Positions 1 through 12,725 of a stretch of DNA of 64,000 nt are shown piece after piece (position 1 is the first letter of the stretch; each line of letters opens with the position of its first letter). A model generated the notes under the pieces. It was given only the letters and a program-made list of their open reading frames with translations, was not told where the DNA came from and searched no databases. The DNA is from Acanthopleura granulata. Lineage: Eukaryota > Mollusca > Polyplacophora > Chitonida > Chitonidae. The DNA lies in contig JABBOT010000080.1 in assembly GCA_016165875.1 (NCBI GenBank), positions 13,126,337 through 13,190,336 on the forward strand, read 5' to 3'. Both the position numbers and the translations under genes were made by a program.

Positions 1-3000
1 AAGTTATATCAAAATGTCCGAGATGAAGTTTTATATTTCCAAGGATTGTCCTAAAATGGCATATAAAGCTTAGTGCAAATGTTAACGATTCTGTATATCT
101 GTATAACTCACAATACGTCAGTGTATATATACATTCCAAAACGGAAAACTATGTAAACTATCCAGAACATATCCAATACAGATTCATAATGAAATCGAAA
201 CCGAAAGAGATGCCTTAATGACATCTGTAGGTGCCTGTTTTAGATACCCATTTGAACGATATATGCAAAGGGTCAAAAACTGTTATACATACTTTGGCTT
301 TGGGACGAGATTTTCTAAAAACTGACTTGTTCATATAGCCACAGATATCTATGATGTGGACGTGTCTAGCAACAATAAGCTCTGCAAAGGATAAAGGGTA
401 AAGGGCATCATGAAAAACGGATTTATACTTCAAGCAGAAGGCACTCAAGGCGATTAGCTGTCAGGACACTCTTAAAATATACATGAAAGTGAATCGCAAG
501 TTTGTGTCTGTTGATCCTATAATAGCCTATGCCTTTCTTTGGTGCCAACAGAAATCATCCATTCTCAATCTATCGGTTGTGGGGAAACTCTGTTCATTTT
601 CCACACGGGTGTCTTCCATTTTAACCTTCCCATTTTCACGTCTTTAGGATCCACTGTCTGTTTCATTTCTGGTAAATATATTTTAGTTCTGTGTCTGTTG
701 GCAGAGAGATCCGTCTTCGTTTAAGCTGTCAAGAAAAATATTTGTCTTTCGGCAAGACCCATGATTCTGCACTTCAACACATGTTTACGGATGGCAATTA
801 TAACTGACACCTGTAGTTATATAGATACGCGTTCCCCGTGGAAATACATCCATAAATTACCTTTTCTGAACAGTGTGCTCCAAAATGAACACTTTGTAGA
901 GCGTTCGGTAAGAGAAAAGAAAATATAGCACGTATGAAAATAAATGTACAGTTGTTCATAAACGGAGCTAGAAATGAACCAGTTATCACTATGAGTTAGT
1001 GCATTCCCTTCAGAAGACAAGACAAGCTTCGTCTGAGCAGAGCTGGCGGAATGTATCATCGCCACCGTTGGGGTACATTCTACATAGATATGGAAGACAG
1101 TGTGTACATGGAGATACACTGGTTTAAAACCCTAACGGATGTAAGTTGTCAGGATGCCGGATTTCACCGGTAAGGCGTTGCCGTCTGCCTACAGTCTATA
1201 AGAGTTAAGTTTTACCGGAACACATCTCGTGGTCATCTTCCCTATAATAAGCCGTTGGCAATAAACGAATATTTCTATATTCCCACACTCTGCTGCTGGG
1301 GCCATCGCGACAATACACTGATGTACGTTCATTGAAGACCGTGCTCTTCTCTTGTATCAATAAGACGACACGTGTCCATTTACGCCACTCCTGAGAAAGT
1401 TAGTCAGTAAATTGCCAAAGGTCGGTGGTTTACCCCACCCACAAAAATACCCCTCATCACACAAACAACCAAACTCTCAAGGCTTTGGTTAAACAACCAT
1501 TGCATGAATAATCATTAATGCGACTATGCTAAGAATGAGACTCCAATAGGATTCCGTAGATTATTATGTATATCGTAACGTTCCTCATCCTCGGTTTTAC
1601 GGAAACAAGATCAATGTTGTATAAATTTGTCTATTATTACTTATTTTATAACATGGATATGCCAAGGATTCTCTTCATATAGCTTTTGTTAGATTGTCCT
1701 GGGGTCGTTTTCCGCAACGGAAAAAGACAAATCATGATTTAATCAGGCATAACTTCCATCACTTTAAGAAGCAGCATTTGCAAAAAACATGGCTGTCGCC
1801 CAACCGTGAGGGAATGAAATTCTCGCCGAAAATTACAGCTCTTAATACTTAAACAGGAAAAAAGAATGGAACAACAAGAACACTTCGATACAAGTGGATG
1901 GCAGACCACAAAGTATAATTTCCGGTTTAACTGTAGCATACGCCTACGAATTGCCTCAAGCAAATTTAGTTCAGTGAAGACATCTTTGTGAGGAAAATCA
2001 TACTTCTGCAAGGCTTGATTAGTTTGTAAACCAGTGCAAGTAGGAGGACTACACTTTCGGGAATCTGCATGTGTTGCTCTATATGGTTGTCAAGGGGATG
2101 TGACGATATAGTTTCTACGGGTACTAAGTTTTTCTTGTATTACTTAGTGCATTGTGATTCATTCCCCTTTCAGCGTCTAACGGATATAACATTACCTATG
2201 GTGTTCTGTTCTTTTAAAACTGCATATGATATCCAGGTCGGACCCGGCGACCTACTGAACACGGTGTGTAGTTTCTTGTACATGATAAGCTCCATCACCC
2301 CAAGTATATGCTCTGGCAGGTACGGACTATTTTTACCGTATCTCTGTGTACATTTCTTAGACAGCCTTGACCTGTTTCCATTAGCAACGCTTACCTATAG
2401 CGCGCAAAGCCTTCGCGTTTCAAAGCAGCTGTTGAAAGACGGGTATTTGCTGGAAAGTTGCTTTATTGTTAAAGGGAGAAAACTCCAGACGACTTTTCTG
2501 GCATTGAAAATTGCTGGCGTGTTAACCATCCAGTCCACTATATAGCTACTGGTAGTCCTCAGAAACACAGAACATATATTATATAACGTAAGTCTGGATA
2601 GGAATTCTGATCGATATTTCAGATAAAGTAACCCATGCACTGAGTCTCGTTACAGTAGTTTACAAACTGCATTTCAATGTCGATCGTCAGTATAAAATTG
2701 TCGCGAACTGTACTCTAGAAATCCAGGTAATTGTTACATTGCTGAAAGCTTTCACTCATGAAACAGTTAGATAAAAATTGAAATTTCTCGCAGCCTTTCA
2801 TTTATTTGAATGGGATCTAAGGCCATACTCAATGGTAATTACGACGACAAATCAGGTTTATTAATGGGGAGGCGCGGGGGTATTAAATCCCTTATTATTT
2901 CTTTCAAATGATTTTAGCACAACGTAATATGATCTATCTCTGGTCACCGGGAAAGCCTTCTGCTTTAAGGCCACTGTCGACCCTGCGCTAGCTGATATCA

Positions 3001-6000
3001 AGCAAACGACCTCATTAGTCAGAAGACCTGGCCAAAATGTATGTATAAAGATGTGCAGGAAGTTAAGATTTGAATGAGGTATGCTTGTCCAGCGATATGG
3101 CATCTCCCATCCAAGACGCGAAGCCCGTTGTTCTCATGAATACTAGTTATCAGTTTGACAAACAACTCGTTTTCGTGCAAGAGAAATGAGTTACACAGCT
3201 TTGGCCTGAATAACCTTAGGTGGGAAATTTTCCTTTATTATTTCTTCACATTTTATCACCAAACAAAGATTTGTCATATAACATCTTCCTTACCCGAAAA
3301 AAAACAACAACAACAAAAAACACAACACCCGTGTATATGCATAACGATATGTGTAACACACGATATCTGATGACAAAGTGTACATGTATGTACGCCATAG
3401 TAGCAGGATATTTACTATACCAGTCACAGCTATTGGCTTTGTTTTGATTAGACCAAGTATCCTTTGAAAAAGTAGATGCTAAAGGCCCTCGTACATCTAG
3501 AAACTGCTAGAAAAACAAAAACGGCTCAAATCGCATTCAAAGTATAAGTGCTTGCTGTTTAACATTAATTTATTGCAAGCGAGAAAACAACGAAAGAATT
3601 GGATTGCCATGATTTTATTTCATTTCATTCCATGTGATTACAAGAAATGATACACAAAGTGCGAAAAATCAGGCTGGATTAGAGGCTAGAGCATAATGTC
3701 AGAAAGTATTGACTGCGCACTGTGTGCGTACTGGCAGCGCGAACAGCACTCGCCTGTTCACATCTGGCCCCTGTAACTGTTTGTTTGCGTAGTGTAATGA
3801 ACACTTGTAGAACACAGACGCCATGAACAAAAACAACGAGGTAATTAAGGTCAAGGACGTTTGCCAAGCTGGCAGAGACGAATGAAGGAGGGGTGTTTGC
3901 CGACACGAGCGAGACTTTGTTGAAGCTTTACTGGTAAATATGACCAAGGAGCTCAAGAAACAGCAATGTTTCACTTTCGGGGAAATCACTCATGGTAATA
4001 TACTAGCGTAATGGCGTTTGTGACGTCATCATTGCCTAACTCGCATGCGCATGACGCAAGTTTCGATTACTCCACACTGTAAGACCTCAGATCCTCAGTG
4101 ATGCATGCATGCGCATAGCTAGTGTGAAATTGATCGGTTGAACTATTGTGAAGAAAATCGACGGAAGAGTGCAGAGATTCCTTTCTTCCTAGTTTGATTT
4201 CATTGGCAAAAACTAAATTCTTTGTGGACAATGAGATGATGCAGGTGATTGTAGCATATGTGTTCGTCCATTTCGTTACAAAACCGATTAGGATTATGAC
4301 CTTGAAATAATATTCTCACTCTTACAAATTGGAACATGCTTGATATGTGTCCTGTAGGAGAAGTTTTAATCGCACGTAAATATTACAAACTGTTTTTGTT
4401 TCCATCGTTCTGAACTTAACGAAAACATGCACACCAGAAGCCACAAGTTGGGTTTGCTTCCCGGAATCCCTCTTAAAAAAAAGAATTTATTAACTTTTCA
4501 GCTCAATATAGACACCGGAAAACATTAGCAGATTTATCACCCAGATTGCAGACGCTTTTCACTTCGTATTATTACAACGCGTGCAGATTAGACGATCTTC
4601 TTTTCTTTAATCTTCATGCCTTGCCTAGTGTTTTAAGTACAATGACATGGTCGAGCCAATGCATTTGACCGGTTAGCATTTGGCGAACAGCTGGGAACAC
4701 ATTCCTGTAAAGCAAATTAACTTCAATAAAACACCGAACTGATAAGAATTAACCCTCAAGTTCGTACATGTGGTAACAATGCATAACCGTGTTAAATCTC
4801 CCAGGACAGTTTAACACTTAACCCCTAGATACTTGTGCAACGCATTACTTGAGTTATTATGTAATATGACCAACTTGAGTTGCTGCGGGGTAAGAAGTGA
4901 AAACCAATTCCCCGAGTAGAATAGCCCCATAAAGTATTATATCACATTTATATCTAGTATTCGGATTGCATATCATCAGATTTTACACACTTTCATGACC
5001 TCGTGAGCTAAGCTGACATATAGGTAACAACTCATAGAAATCGGTGTGTTTTTCGTCTTCGTTAAAAAGCTATATATTTCAGCTTGGGGAGAAATGAGCC
5101 GCCAAAAACAGGTCTTTAAGTCACTTCGTCTATGAGTCTGGTAACCGGTCGCTAAAGGTTTTGAAGTCCTATCGTTTAAATTGGGCCATACCCTTGACAA
5201 GGAGTGCAAGATGACATCCACTTTTTGGGGGATGCCGTTGATATTGAGGACGTGTGCTTGTTAAAGTCATATGACGGTTTCTTAACAGAACTTAGCTGAC
5301 ATAATATGGTTTGAAACGGTTTACATATGAATACTGGATAGAAATGAAGTGTCTTCGCCACGTTGGATAAATGAAGAGTTGCAATCAAAGCGAAATTGAG
5401 ATACACAGTTGATTATCGACACCATGTATGCTAAAATGGTACACGATTTGGACACTGATTTTATTCTTCCACCTATTACATTCATTACGCCTTTTCGGCA
5501 TCACTGAAAACTGTTGACTGCTTATCTTTGCACGAATCCGTCCTAATTTTTAGATTTATATATTGTTGGTTCTTCGATGGTTTGTGTTATTTGTCGTTTT
5601 TGGAAACTGGTCGTGGGATTATTGATCCGGAACACCCATTTTGGTTGAGGTCTGGTATACGAATGTGGGTCTCGAGGCCTAGGTTCGATAGTTTCCGTAA
5701 CCTTTGTCTTCTGCCACGTCGGCACATTCTTGATGTGACGTTGACTTAATCAGATATATCACGTCACGTATGTGAATTTTTAATGGAATGACGTCGAAAC
5801 ATAATACGGTGTCATTTATGGTTTTTGATGTGCAACGTAACACCATGCGAGCTCGTAACGATAGACAAAAGTTCACTATCATAACATGAGTAAAATAGGC
5901 ACTGGCTCATTGTAAACTGGTCAGCCCATATTTGGGAAAAAGCAATCCCAGTTATCTCGATCCTTTCCAGTTTGCCATTCGTTTAACATGGAAAGGCTTT

Positions 6001-7671
6001 GAATATGAAGAGGCAATGTGAAAGCCAAAAGGCAATCTCGGAATTCCATGACTAACATGTACACAAGGGTTGCCTGAACCTCTGGATACGTGGTTTATTT
6101 AGAGTCGATAAAACCCTGTTCGAATTCCTGTTTAACATCACATTTTGAGCACTGGGGATTAAAGATTCTTCAAAGCATGGGTCAGACTGGTAGTTAATTT
6201 TTCTGTCCTCCGCTATCTCACCAACCCACTCTCCTGTCCTCACCTACCCCTTCCCATCCCCAAAAGCACCGCCTCCCCTCAAACAACCCAAAGTGTGTTT
6301 TGACCTCGGAAATTGCAACTCTAAATCGAGAAGCACAGCTGTTGTACAACGTTCAGCAGTATCTGTCTACTCTTCCGGGATCTGACAAGCCCAAGCCCTG
6401 ACCAGGTCACGGGCACTTGGTCTAACAGCCTCACGAGCTTATCTCAGATATTTTCACCCATGTTATCAACTCAAAGCCTTATAAGCAACAAGGCCAGATG
6501 GTGCAAGTTGTCAAGTATATCAGACACACGTGGCAGAGGTTGTCTCTAGTAGACGTATAACGCTGCGCCTAGGCTAAGTTGGAGAATAAAAGTTGTTCCG
6601 GACAAGTTGGGGCTTTTGGTACCGTCAGGAATTGGCCGAAAAATAAAGGAAAAATACTGAACAGATTCAACTGTAAGTAGACAAAACATTCAAAACTTAA
6701 GTACAAAGGCCTGCGCTGGATTGCTGAAAAAATGAGAGTAACATAGCCAGTTTGCTTCAGGAAAACGTGAGAAGAAAGAATTTAAGGAATTGTAAAGACG
6801 GTTTTCAAAAATGGATCTTTCTGAGCTGTCAATCAAGAACGTGCATTTGACCAATCATTATCAGTATCGTTGGAAGTAGCCCAGTCGGATGTTCCACACA
6901 CTGATTAAAAATATTCAATTGCTTTCACCAAGAATGCAATGAAAAATAACGCTGCCACGAGAAGGGGTTGTGGGACATCGGATGTGGTGGATCTCTCCAT
7001 TTGTACGAGAACTTACTGAAGTCTTCTTGGTGTTCACCTATATATGCACTGGTACATGAGTGTCTGTCAAGGCGTATACGGCAAGTTTGCGAAGGCCTAC
7101 GTGATTTAATGATATATTTTCAATGAATACTAAAAACGTAAACTTTTCATTATCATTTAAGTATCATTTTCAACAAATTGTATTTCACTTGGAATCAGCC
7201 ACTGATTTCGACCAAAATCATACAGTTTAAATAACTTGATTTTCTTTGGTGTTCAGTTAATAGGTACTTAATAACTACAAATCTGGCGTGCCAATGTCAA
7301 GGTCTGCCTAAGAAGGAGATTTTGATCTTGATCCTTTTGTTTGATAATGATGCAAGTTTAAGGATATTGGTGGTCTTTTATGCGGTGGAATGCAGTAGTT
7401 TTTAGTAATCAGTGTTTATCTCCTTCAGATAAACCGTGATATGAAACACGCCAGACCAACAGATGGCAATCCCGCTTGTCAAAACACTAGGCTGAAGGTC
7501 TTCCGAGGCCACGTGATCTAGCCCGACAAATCCCGAGCACTGGCTTACTGACGGCACCCCTCGCTCGCGTGTCGCAGTGGTTGAAATAAAAAACGGACAA
7601 GCTTTTACATGTTACACATTACAAACGTTTTATACACACCTTATGTTAGTCATTTGCTTGACCTCTGATCC
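1..7671. other. No gene recognised; unique-looking AT-rich sequence
   Basis: Apart from the repeat at 5.6 kb and a CRE/NRF1-like cluster at 4.02-4.12 kb I see nothing that can be named. The longest frame (2069-2545, plus) has no recognisable domain, no Kozak context worth trusting and no paired exon. Confidence 0.6.
5612..5686 (+). repeat. Dispersed repeat, copy A (partner at 16.85 kb, inverted)
   Basis: ATTGATCCGGAACACCCATT, TTGGTTGAGGTCTGGTATAC and GAATGTGGGTCTCGAGGCCT match the reverse complement of 16850-16920 closely. The family is not recognised. Confidence 0.75.
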
Positions 7672-7927
7672 CCCCGGGGCCCCCGTGGCTATCGCAGCAC
7701 AATGACCCGAATCCTCCCATCAATGCGTTTCAAGTGTGAGTTCAAGACCAGTTCATGCTGGCTTCCTCTCCGGCCGTACGTGGGAAGGTCTGCCAGCAAC
7801 CTGCAGGTGGTCATGGGCTTCCCCCGGGGCTCTGCCCGGTTTCTTCCCACCATAATGCTGGCCGCCGTCATATAAGTGAAATATTCTTGAGTACGGCGTA
7901 AAACACCAATCAAATAAATAAATAAAT
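7672..7927 (+). mobile_element. tRNA-derived SINE, family 1, near full length
   Basis: The tRNA-like head (CCCCGTGGCTATCGC, then B-box-like GAGTTCAAGACC) is at the left. Next come the shared body (GCTGGCTTCCTCTCCGGCCG ... CCCGGTTTCTTCCCACCAT) and the tail ACACCAATC followed by (AAAT)n. Confidence 0.85.
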
Positions 7928-8820
7928 CTGATCCCCACGTTTATGACGACTTGTAAAATCTTAATATCTTTCTCCGATCTGTTACAGACTTGAGGACTTG
8001 TGGTTCAGCTTGTCAAGAGTCATCTGTAATTTAAGTGGAGGGGAGAAATAGCTTGAGATTCTTATGCACCAATGTTAGATATCAGGCCTTGCACAACGGC
8101 CGTAACGTCTTCGTCAAGAGCTTCTCTCAGAAACATTGGTTTTTTTGCTTTTACAATCCGACCCAAAGCCGCATGACGTTAAAGAAAAACAATCCCTGGC
8201 ACGCCTCTTTTAGCAAAGTTGTTATATCTGATTTAGATTACCAACAGAAAAGGCACAGACCAAGTAGAAGAAAGAATTAGTAGTGGGTAATCCAATAATT
8301 TTGTTATTTCGACCAACAATGATATTGCAACATCTGATAAGGATAATTATTCTTTTCCAAATAACGGAAAAAGAAAACTGATGCATTCATGTATATCAAA
8401 ACAAAGGTCGCTGTTTGGCCTAATGTCTTTACTTAAAGGTTCAGCACTGAAAAACATAGTCTAATGTAGTAATTCTGACCAGCAGAATATGGAAATTCTC
8501 CATGCTCCTAGTTGTCCTTATACAATCCTTGTATCCTTGTATGTATAAAATGTCCGGACCCAGCAAATGTTTGGCACATCCTTGTGCACAGATGGATGCC
8601 GTTAAAATCGGTTGCTGGAAGTGATGAAACTTGGCCATCTCTATCTGTGGAGATCGTATAAACACAGACGCCATAAACTAGTACCTAGACACCTCAGTAG
8701 ACGACCGGTAGGCTGTACCACGTGACTGGACATGATACTGATATCTCGCACAGGAGCCGGTCGTGATGAACATTCCATGTGATATCCTGCTATAGCCCCT
8801 CTTTATCTTATCTTACTTCC

Positions 8821-8880
8821 GCCGAGGTGGTGAGGTTGGGATTTGACCCAGTAACTTAGCAGGGCAACTGCTCTATCATA
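8821..8880 (-). repeat. tRNA-like relic
   Basis: The minus strand reads TGATAGAGCAGTTGCCCTGC and GGGTCAAATCCCAACC, like a tRNA D-arm/anticodon region plus B box. The 5' acceptor arm is not complementary, so this is a SINE head relic and not a tRNA gene. Confidence 0.45.
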
Positions 8881-9412
8881 AATATATGTATACCACTGTT
8901 TAAATTTATACTTTTAATACAGGCATACGCCTGTTTCCAGGAAGACTAGTTTTTCCCAGGTTTCATGCTTAAATATTTCAACAATCAGATCAGATTTAGG
9001 AACACACTTTGATTAATTGTAGACCTTTGAGAAAGGTTTCAAAATATCAACAACGCGCTCACATCAGTGCTCACTTTCAAAAATTAACTTTTCGTAACTT
9101 TCATCGTAAAGTACGTTGTGCTATATCCTACAGACAACGCTGCCGGTAGAAGAAATATGACTGTCGAAATTTTATGACAATGGTCCCTGACCGCCAAGGC
9201 TAATGACAGTGGACGTCATCGGTAATGACGCCAACGGCTTCGCTGATGACGTTTTGGCAAGACAACCCGCAGGGTAGCAAAATTTAGGGCTACAATTTTT
9301 CACTCCAGAGAGTTTCAAAGTACATCAGGAGGGCGGAATGATCTCACAAAAGCGAATTTCAAAATACATCAGAGGATCAGGTTTGCGGCTGCTTGTTATT
9401 TTTCTCTTGAAT

Positions 9413-9684
9413 ATTATTATTTATTTATTTGATTGGTGTTTTACGGCGTATTCAAGAATATTTCACTTATACCATGGTGTGTAGCATTATCTTGCGAGGA
9501 AACCGGGCAGAGCCCGGGGGAAACCCACGACCATCCGCAGGTTGCTAGCAGAACTTCCCACGTACGGCCGGAGAGGAAGCCAGCATGAGCTGGACTTGAA
9601 CTCACAGCGATCGCATTGGTTTGAAGCTCCTGGGTTATTACGCTGCGCCAGCACGCTAACAAACTGAGTCATGGAGGCCCCCGA
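9413..9684 (-). mobile_element. tRNA-derived SINE, family 1, full length, reverse
   Basis: Reading the minus strand from 9684: GGGGGCCTCCATGACTCAGT (A-box region), GAGTTCAAGTCCAGC (B box), the family body, then ACACCAATCAAATAAATAAA. The best full copy in the window. Confidence 0.88.
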
Positions 9685-10225
9685 ATATTATCATATACTG
9701 AGAGAACAAATGCTGTAATCTCATTACTGAGGTGGTGCGAGTCGTTTTGGATGTCTCGAGTACATCACTGAAACTTTTGGAAATATTTACTTGGCAGAAA
9801 TTAATACGTTCTGTCAACAATGTAGTACCTTTTCCTGCACAATGGCTGCTCGCGTCCATGTTGGATTGTCAAGCTTGAGCCTGGATTGTTCTTTGCCGAG
9901 TTCAATTGATCATTATTTTATTATGATCAGACGGTCGCTTTTCCACAGAGGCCAGCTAGACAACATTGCAACGCAACGTGTCATTTGCTTTTATTGACAT
10001 GATAGTTCAATTCCGGCCTTTGTCATGGAATATGTAGCTTCTTCCGCTCTGAATCCTGCATTGGTCGGTCATGACAATGCTCGTAGGACCAATTGCATAA
10101 TATTACCCACGTTGAAGACCACATGTCATTCGCCAATATGGCATGCGAGTTTGTAGTCACAGGTGGGAGAGTTCGTAACTTGTTAAAAGTAAGGGTTTCA
10201 CCCTGCGAGCACTCCGGTGTCCTCC

Positions 10226-10292
10226 AGCCATGAAATTGACCTCCAACGGTATAAGTAAAAATTTCTTGAGTATGGCGTTAAACAACAATCAT
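10226..10292 (+). mobile_element. SINE-like 3' fragment
   Basis: CTCCAGCCATGAAATTGACC then ATTTCTTGAGTATGGCGTTA and AACAACAATCAT resemble the family 1 3' end but are quite diverged. Confidence 0.5.
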
Positions 10293-10370
10293 ATGAAAAA
10301 AAATTATAATTAGAGACTACGCGAAATGTTCAATTCTCAAACCTGCGCTTGTGAGAGCACAGCCAAACAA

Positions 10371-10443
10371 AGCCAGACTTGGATTCGAACCCGCGACCTT
10401 ATGGACCTTGCGACGAGAACACTACAACGACACTTAGCACTAT
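10371..10443 (-). repeat. tRNA-like relic with a perfect B box
   Basis: The minus strand contains GGTCGCGGGTTCGAATCCAA, a consensus B box, preceded by GTTGTAGTGTTCTCGTCGC, similar to an A-box region. I find no cloverleaf acceptor pairing. Confidence 0.45.
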
Positions 10444-11597
10444 GGGAAATATAGAGAGATTGATCTGCGCAGTTGTCAAATAAGTCAGCCTATGATATGA
10501 AGTAACGCCCTAAAGAGCATCTTATTACTCAACATAGTGGATATATCTGCCAGAAGACTGAGCATGTAAAACCCTAACCAAATGCAATTCTTATGACAAA
10601 CGGCTGGTCGACACGTGTCTATGTCAGCAACAACAACAGAATCAGCAGACTGGGGGCCATGGAACTTTGGGGAACGAGCCGAGGAAAGTCACGAACTCAG
10701 TCTGACAAATGAGGCAATCTACCTACTTAAAATCTCCTGCAGAGTGCCTAACATTTTCTGCACTCATAAATAATCCAATTACGTCAGTGCCGTTGGTAGA
10801 AAGTGTGTCTTATATACCTCAGAACTGAAACCATTTCAGCCTGGGGAAGACACCGCCAGTGCTAATGTCAGCCATTACTCTCGTAATGGCACCTTAACAG
10901 CACTCAGCTGAAATAATCAAAGGTTGCCAAGGCAACATCATATACTTTTCAACAAACTGCACGCGAGCCGGAGCGAAGGTACCCAATTAGCAGGCAGCTG
11001 TGCATATGCTATATACGATGTAAGTATAATGTCACCTTTATACAGGTTTATCCTGCATAACATACACAAAAAGTTACTTTTTTCAATCGCGTGGCACCTG
11101 ACTTGCAAAGGAAACCCCGTTATTTTAACATGTGTGACCAATACCCCTAAGGTCAACAAAAACGTTTGAAAAAAAATTAGCACAATATAGACAAGGAGAA
11201 ACAGGTCTGAATTCCACTCTTCATGCATGACACATGGTCGAGAATGTCCAAACCGGAGGGTCTGTCACAACACCAGGCATGCCATTCAAGGGGTCAAGAG
11301 AATGGGCGTTTGGTGCCGCCGAACAGGAAGACAAAACTCGTGTTTTAAAGTTATGCAAAACCGACGATGATTGGCTTACAGTGGAGAAAGGAAACTCCAA
11401 GGATAAAGCCCATATGATGCGCCACACATGATTGGACATAAAATGCTCTCTATCGCATATTTAATTTTCAACTATTTCGCCTGACATATCTGCCGAGAAG
11501 TCCCTACTCGTTAAATGTATGCAAAATTCTGAGAAAATATTTCCAAGAAAAATGGACATCTGATTAATTAGCTTAGGTTTTAATCTAACTAAAGGTT

Positions 11598-11869
11598 AGA
11601 AGGAACTGAAATGATAGAAGGAATTATAATGACGTCAGTTTATGTAAATTTTGGCTATTTTGCTTTCAGCTTATGTAATAAAGAAATGCAATTCTGAAAA
11701 ATGACGCCAATACCGAATACAAATGTTGGTCTCAGAAGGAACTGAAATGATAGAAGGAATTATAATGACGTCAGTTTATGTAAATTTTGGCTATTTTGCT
11801 TTCAGCTTATGTAATAAAGAAATGCAATTCTGAAAAATGACGCCAATACCGAATACAAATGTTGGTCTC
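11598..11869. repeat. Perfect 136-bp tandem duplication
   Basis: 11598-11733 and 11734-11869 appear identical. Each copy contains TGACGTCA (CRE-like palindrome) and CTATTTTGCTTTCAGCTTAT. There is no open frame of note. Confidence 0.95.
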
Positions 11870-12527
11870 AACAACTGCTTCGAAAACTCACAGTCCGCTG
11901 TTTATAGAAAGCATAATACGCTACCTATCTATATACATCACATCGGAATCATGTTTTATCACATAACGAAACCTTAGATACACAACCAACATCGTACTTG
12001 TTAAGTTTCAGTGTCTATAGATGTTAACTAACGTCAAGAGAGAAATGACTGACTTTACGGATGAAAGTTAACCGGAGCGAGCAAGCTTCTGGCACGCGAC
12101 CAAGCCGAGAGGCCTAGTTTTTACACCACCCGGACTGTTCTGCCTTACCATCGTCATCAGTCATCAGCACCATAATCCTCAACGACGTTCGTTGGCAAGA
12201 TGACGGACACATATATACTGTAAGGGGAGGGCTCAGTTGATAGTGAGGGAAGAGTGATGTCAGGAAGGAGAGGAGGGTTTTAGTTCGCATTACGCCATCC
12301 AAAGATTGCAATTGCTAATTCTCGTCGTTACGCATTTCTGTTTACGTAATGCACCCATTTTAAGCCGTCAGCAATATGGGCAAAAACATTTAATTTTGAT
12401 ACATGAAAATAATTCTAGACAGGTGACGTCCTGTGCCGTATAATGCATTTAAAATCACTGCAGTGTTGTGTTGTTTTTTTTTCTTTCATATTTTATTTGC
12501 TTTTTTTTTCTTTTCTGCCTTTTCTTA

Positions 12528-12725
12528 CCTAATTCTACTTAAGCCATGGTGGTAGGGGGAGTGTAAGTTGTTACTTCTTAAACACTTACATGTGCAGCCA
12601 GAATAAAACTCTTACTAAGGTAAACTGACAAAAGGTTGGATTAAACCGGTAACGTGTGACTATTTGCCAATTATCACATAGTCATCGCTGCCCTGGTTTT
12701 ACTCTCTGTGCTATAATCTTTTATA
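12528..12725 (-). mobile_element. Dispersed repeat family 3, reverse
   Basis: Plus-strand landmarks CTTACCTAATTCTACTTAAG, AATAAAACTCTTACTAAGGT, AAACTGACAAAAGG, AATTATCACATAGTCATCGC and TGGTTTTACTCTCTG. Collinear with 21.2 kb and, reversed, with 37.5 kb. Confidence 0.75.

Noticed and set aside
2069..2545. 158-residue plus-strand open frame
   Set aside because: No domain, no signal peptide I trust, no splice-linked partner, and composition similar to surrounding non-coding sequence.
10371..10443. Genuine tRNA gene on the minus strand
   Set aside because: The B box is perfect but no acceptor stem or complete cloverleaf can be formed, which fits a SINE head.
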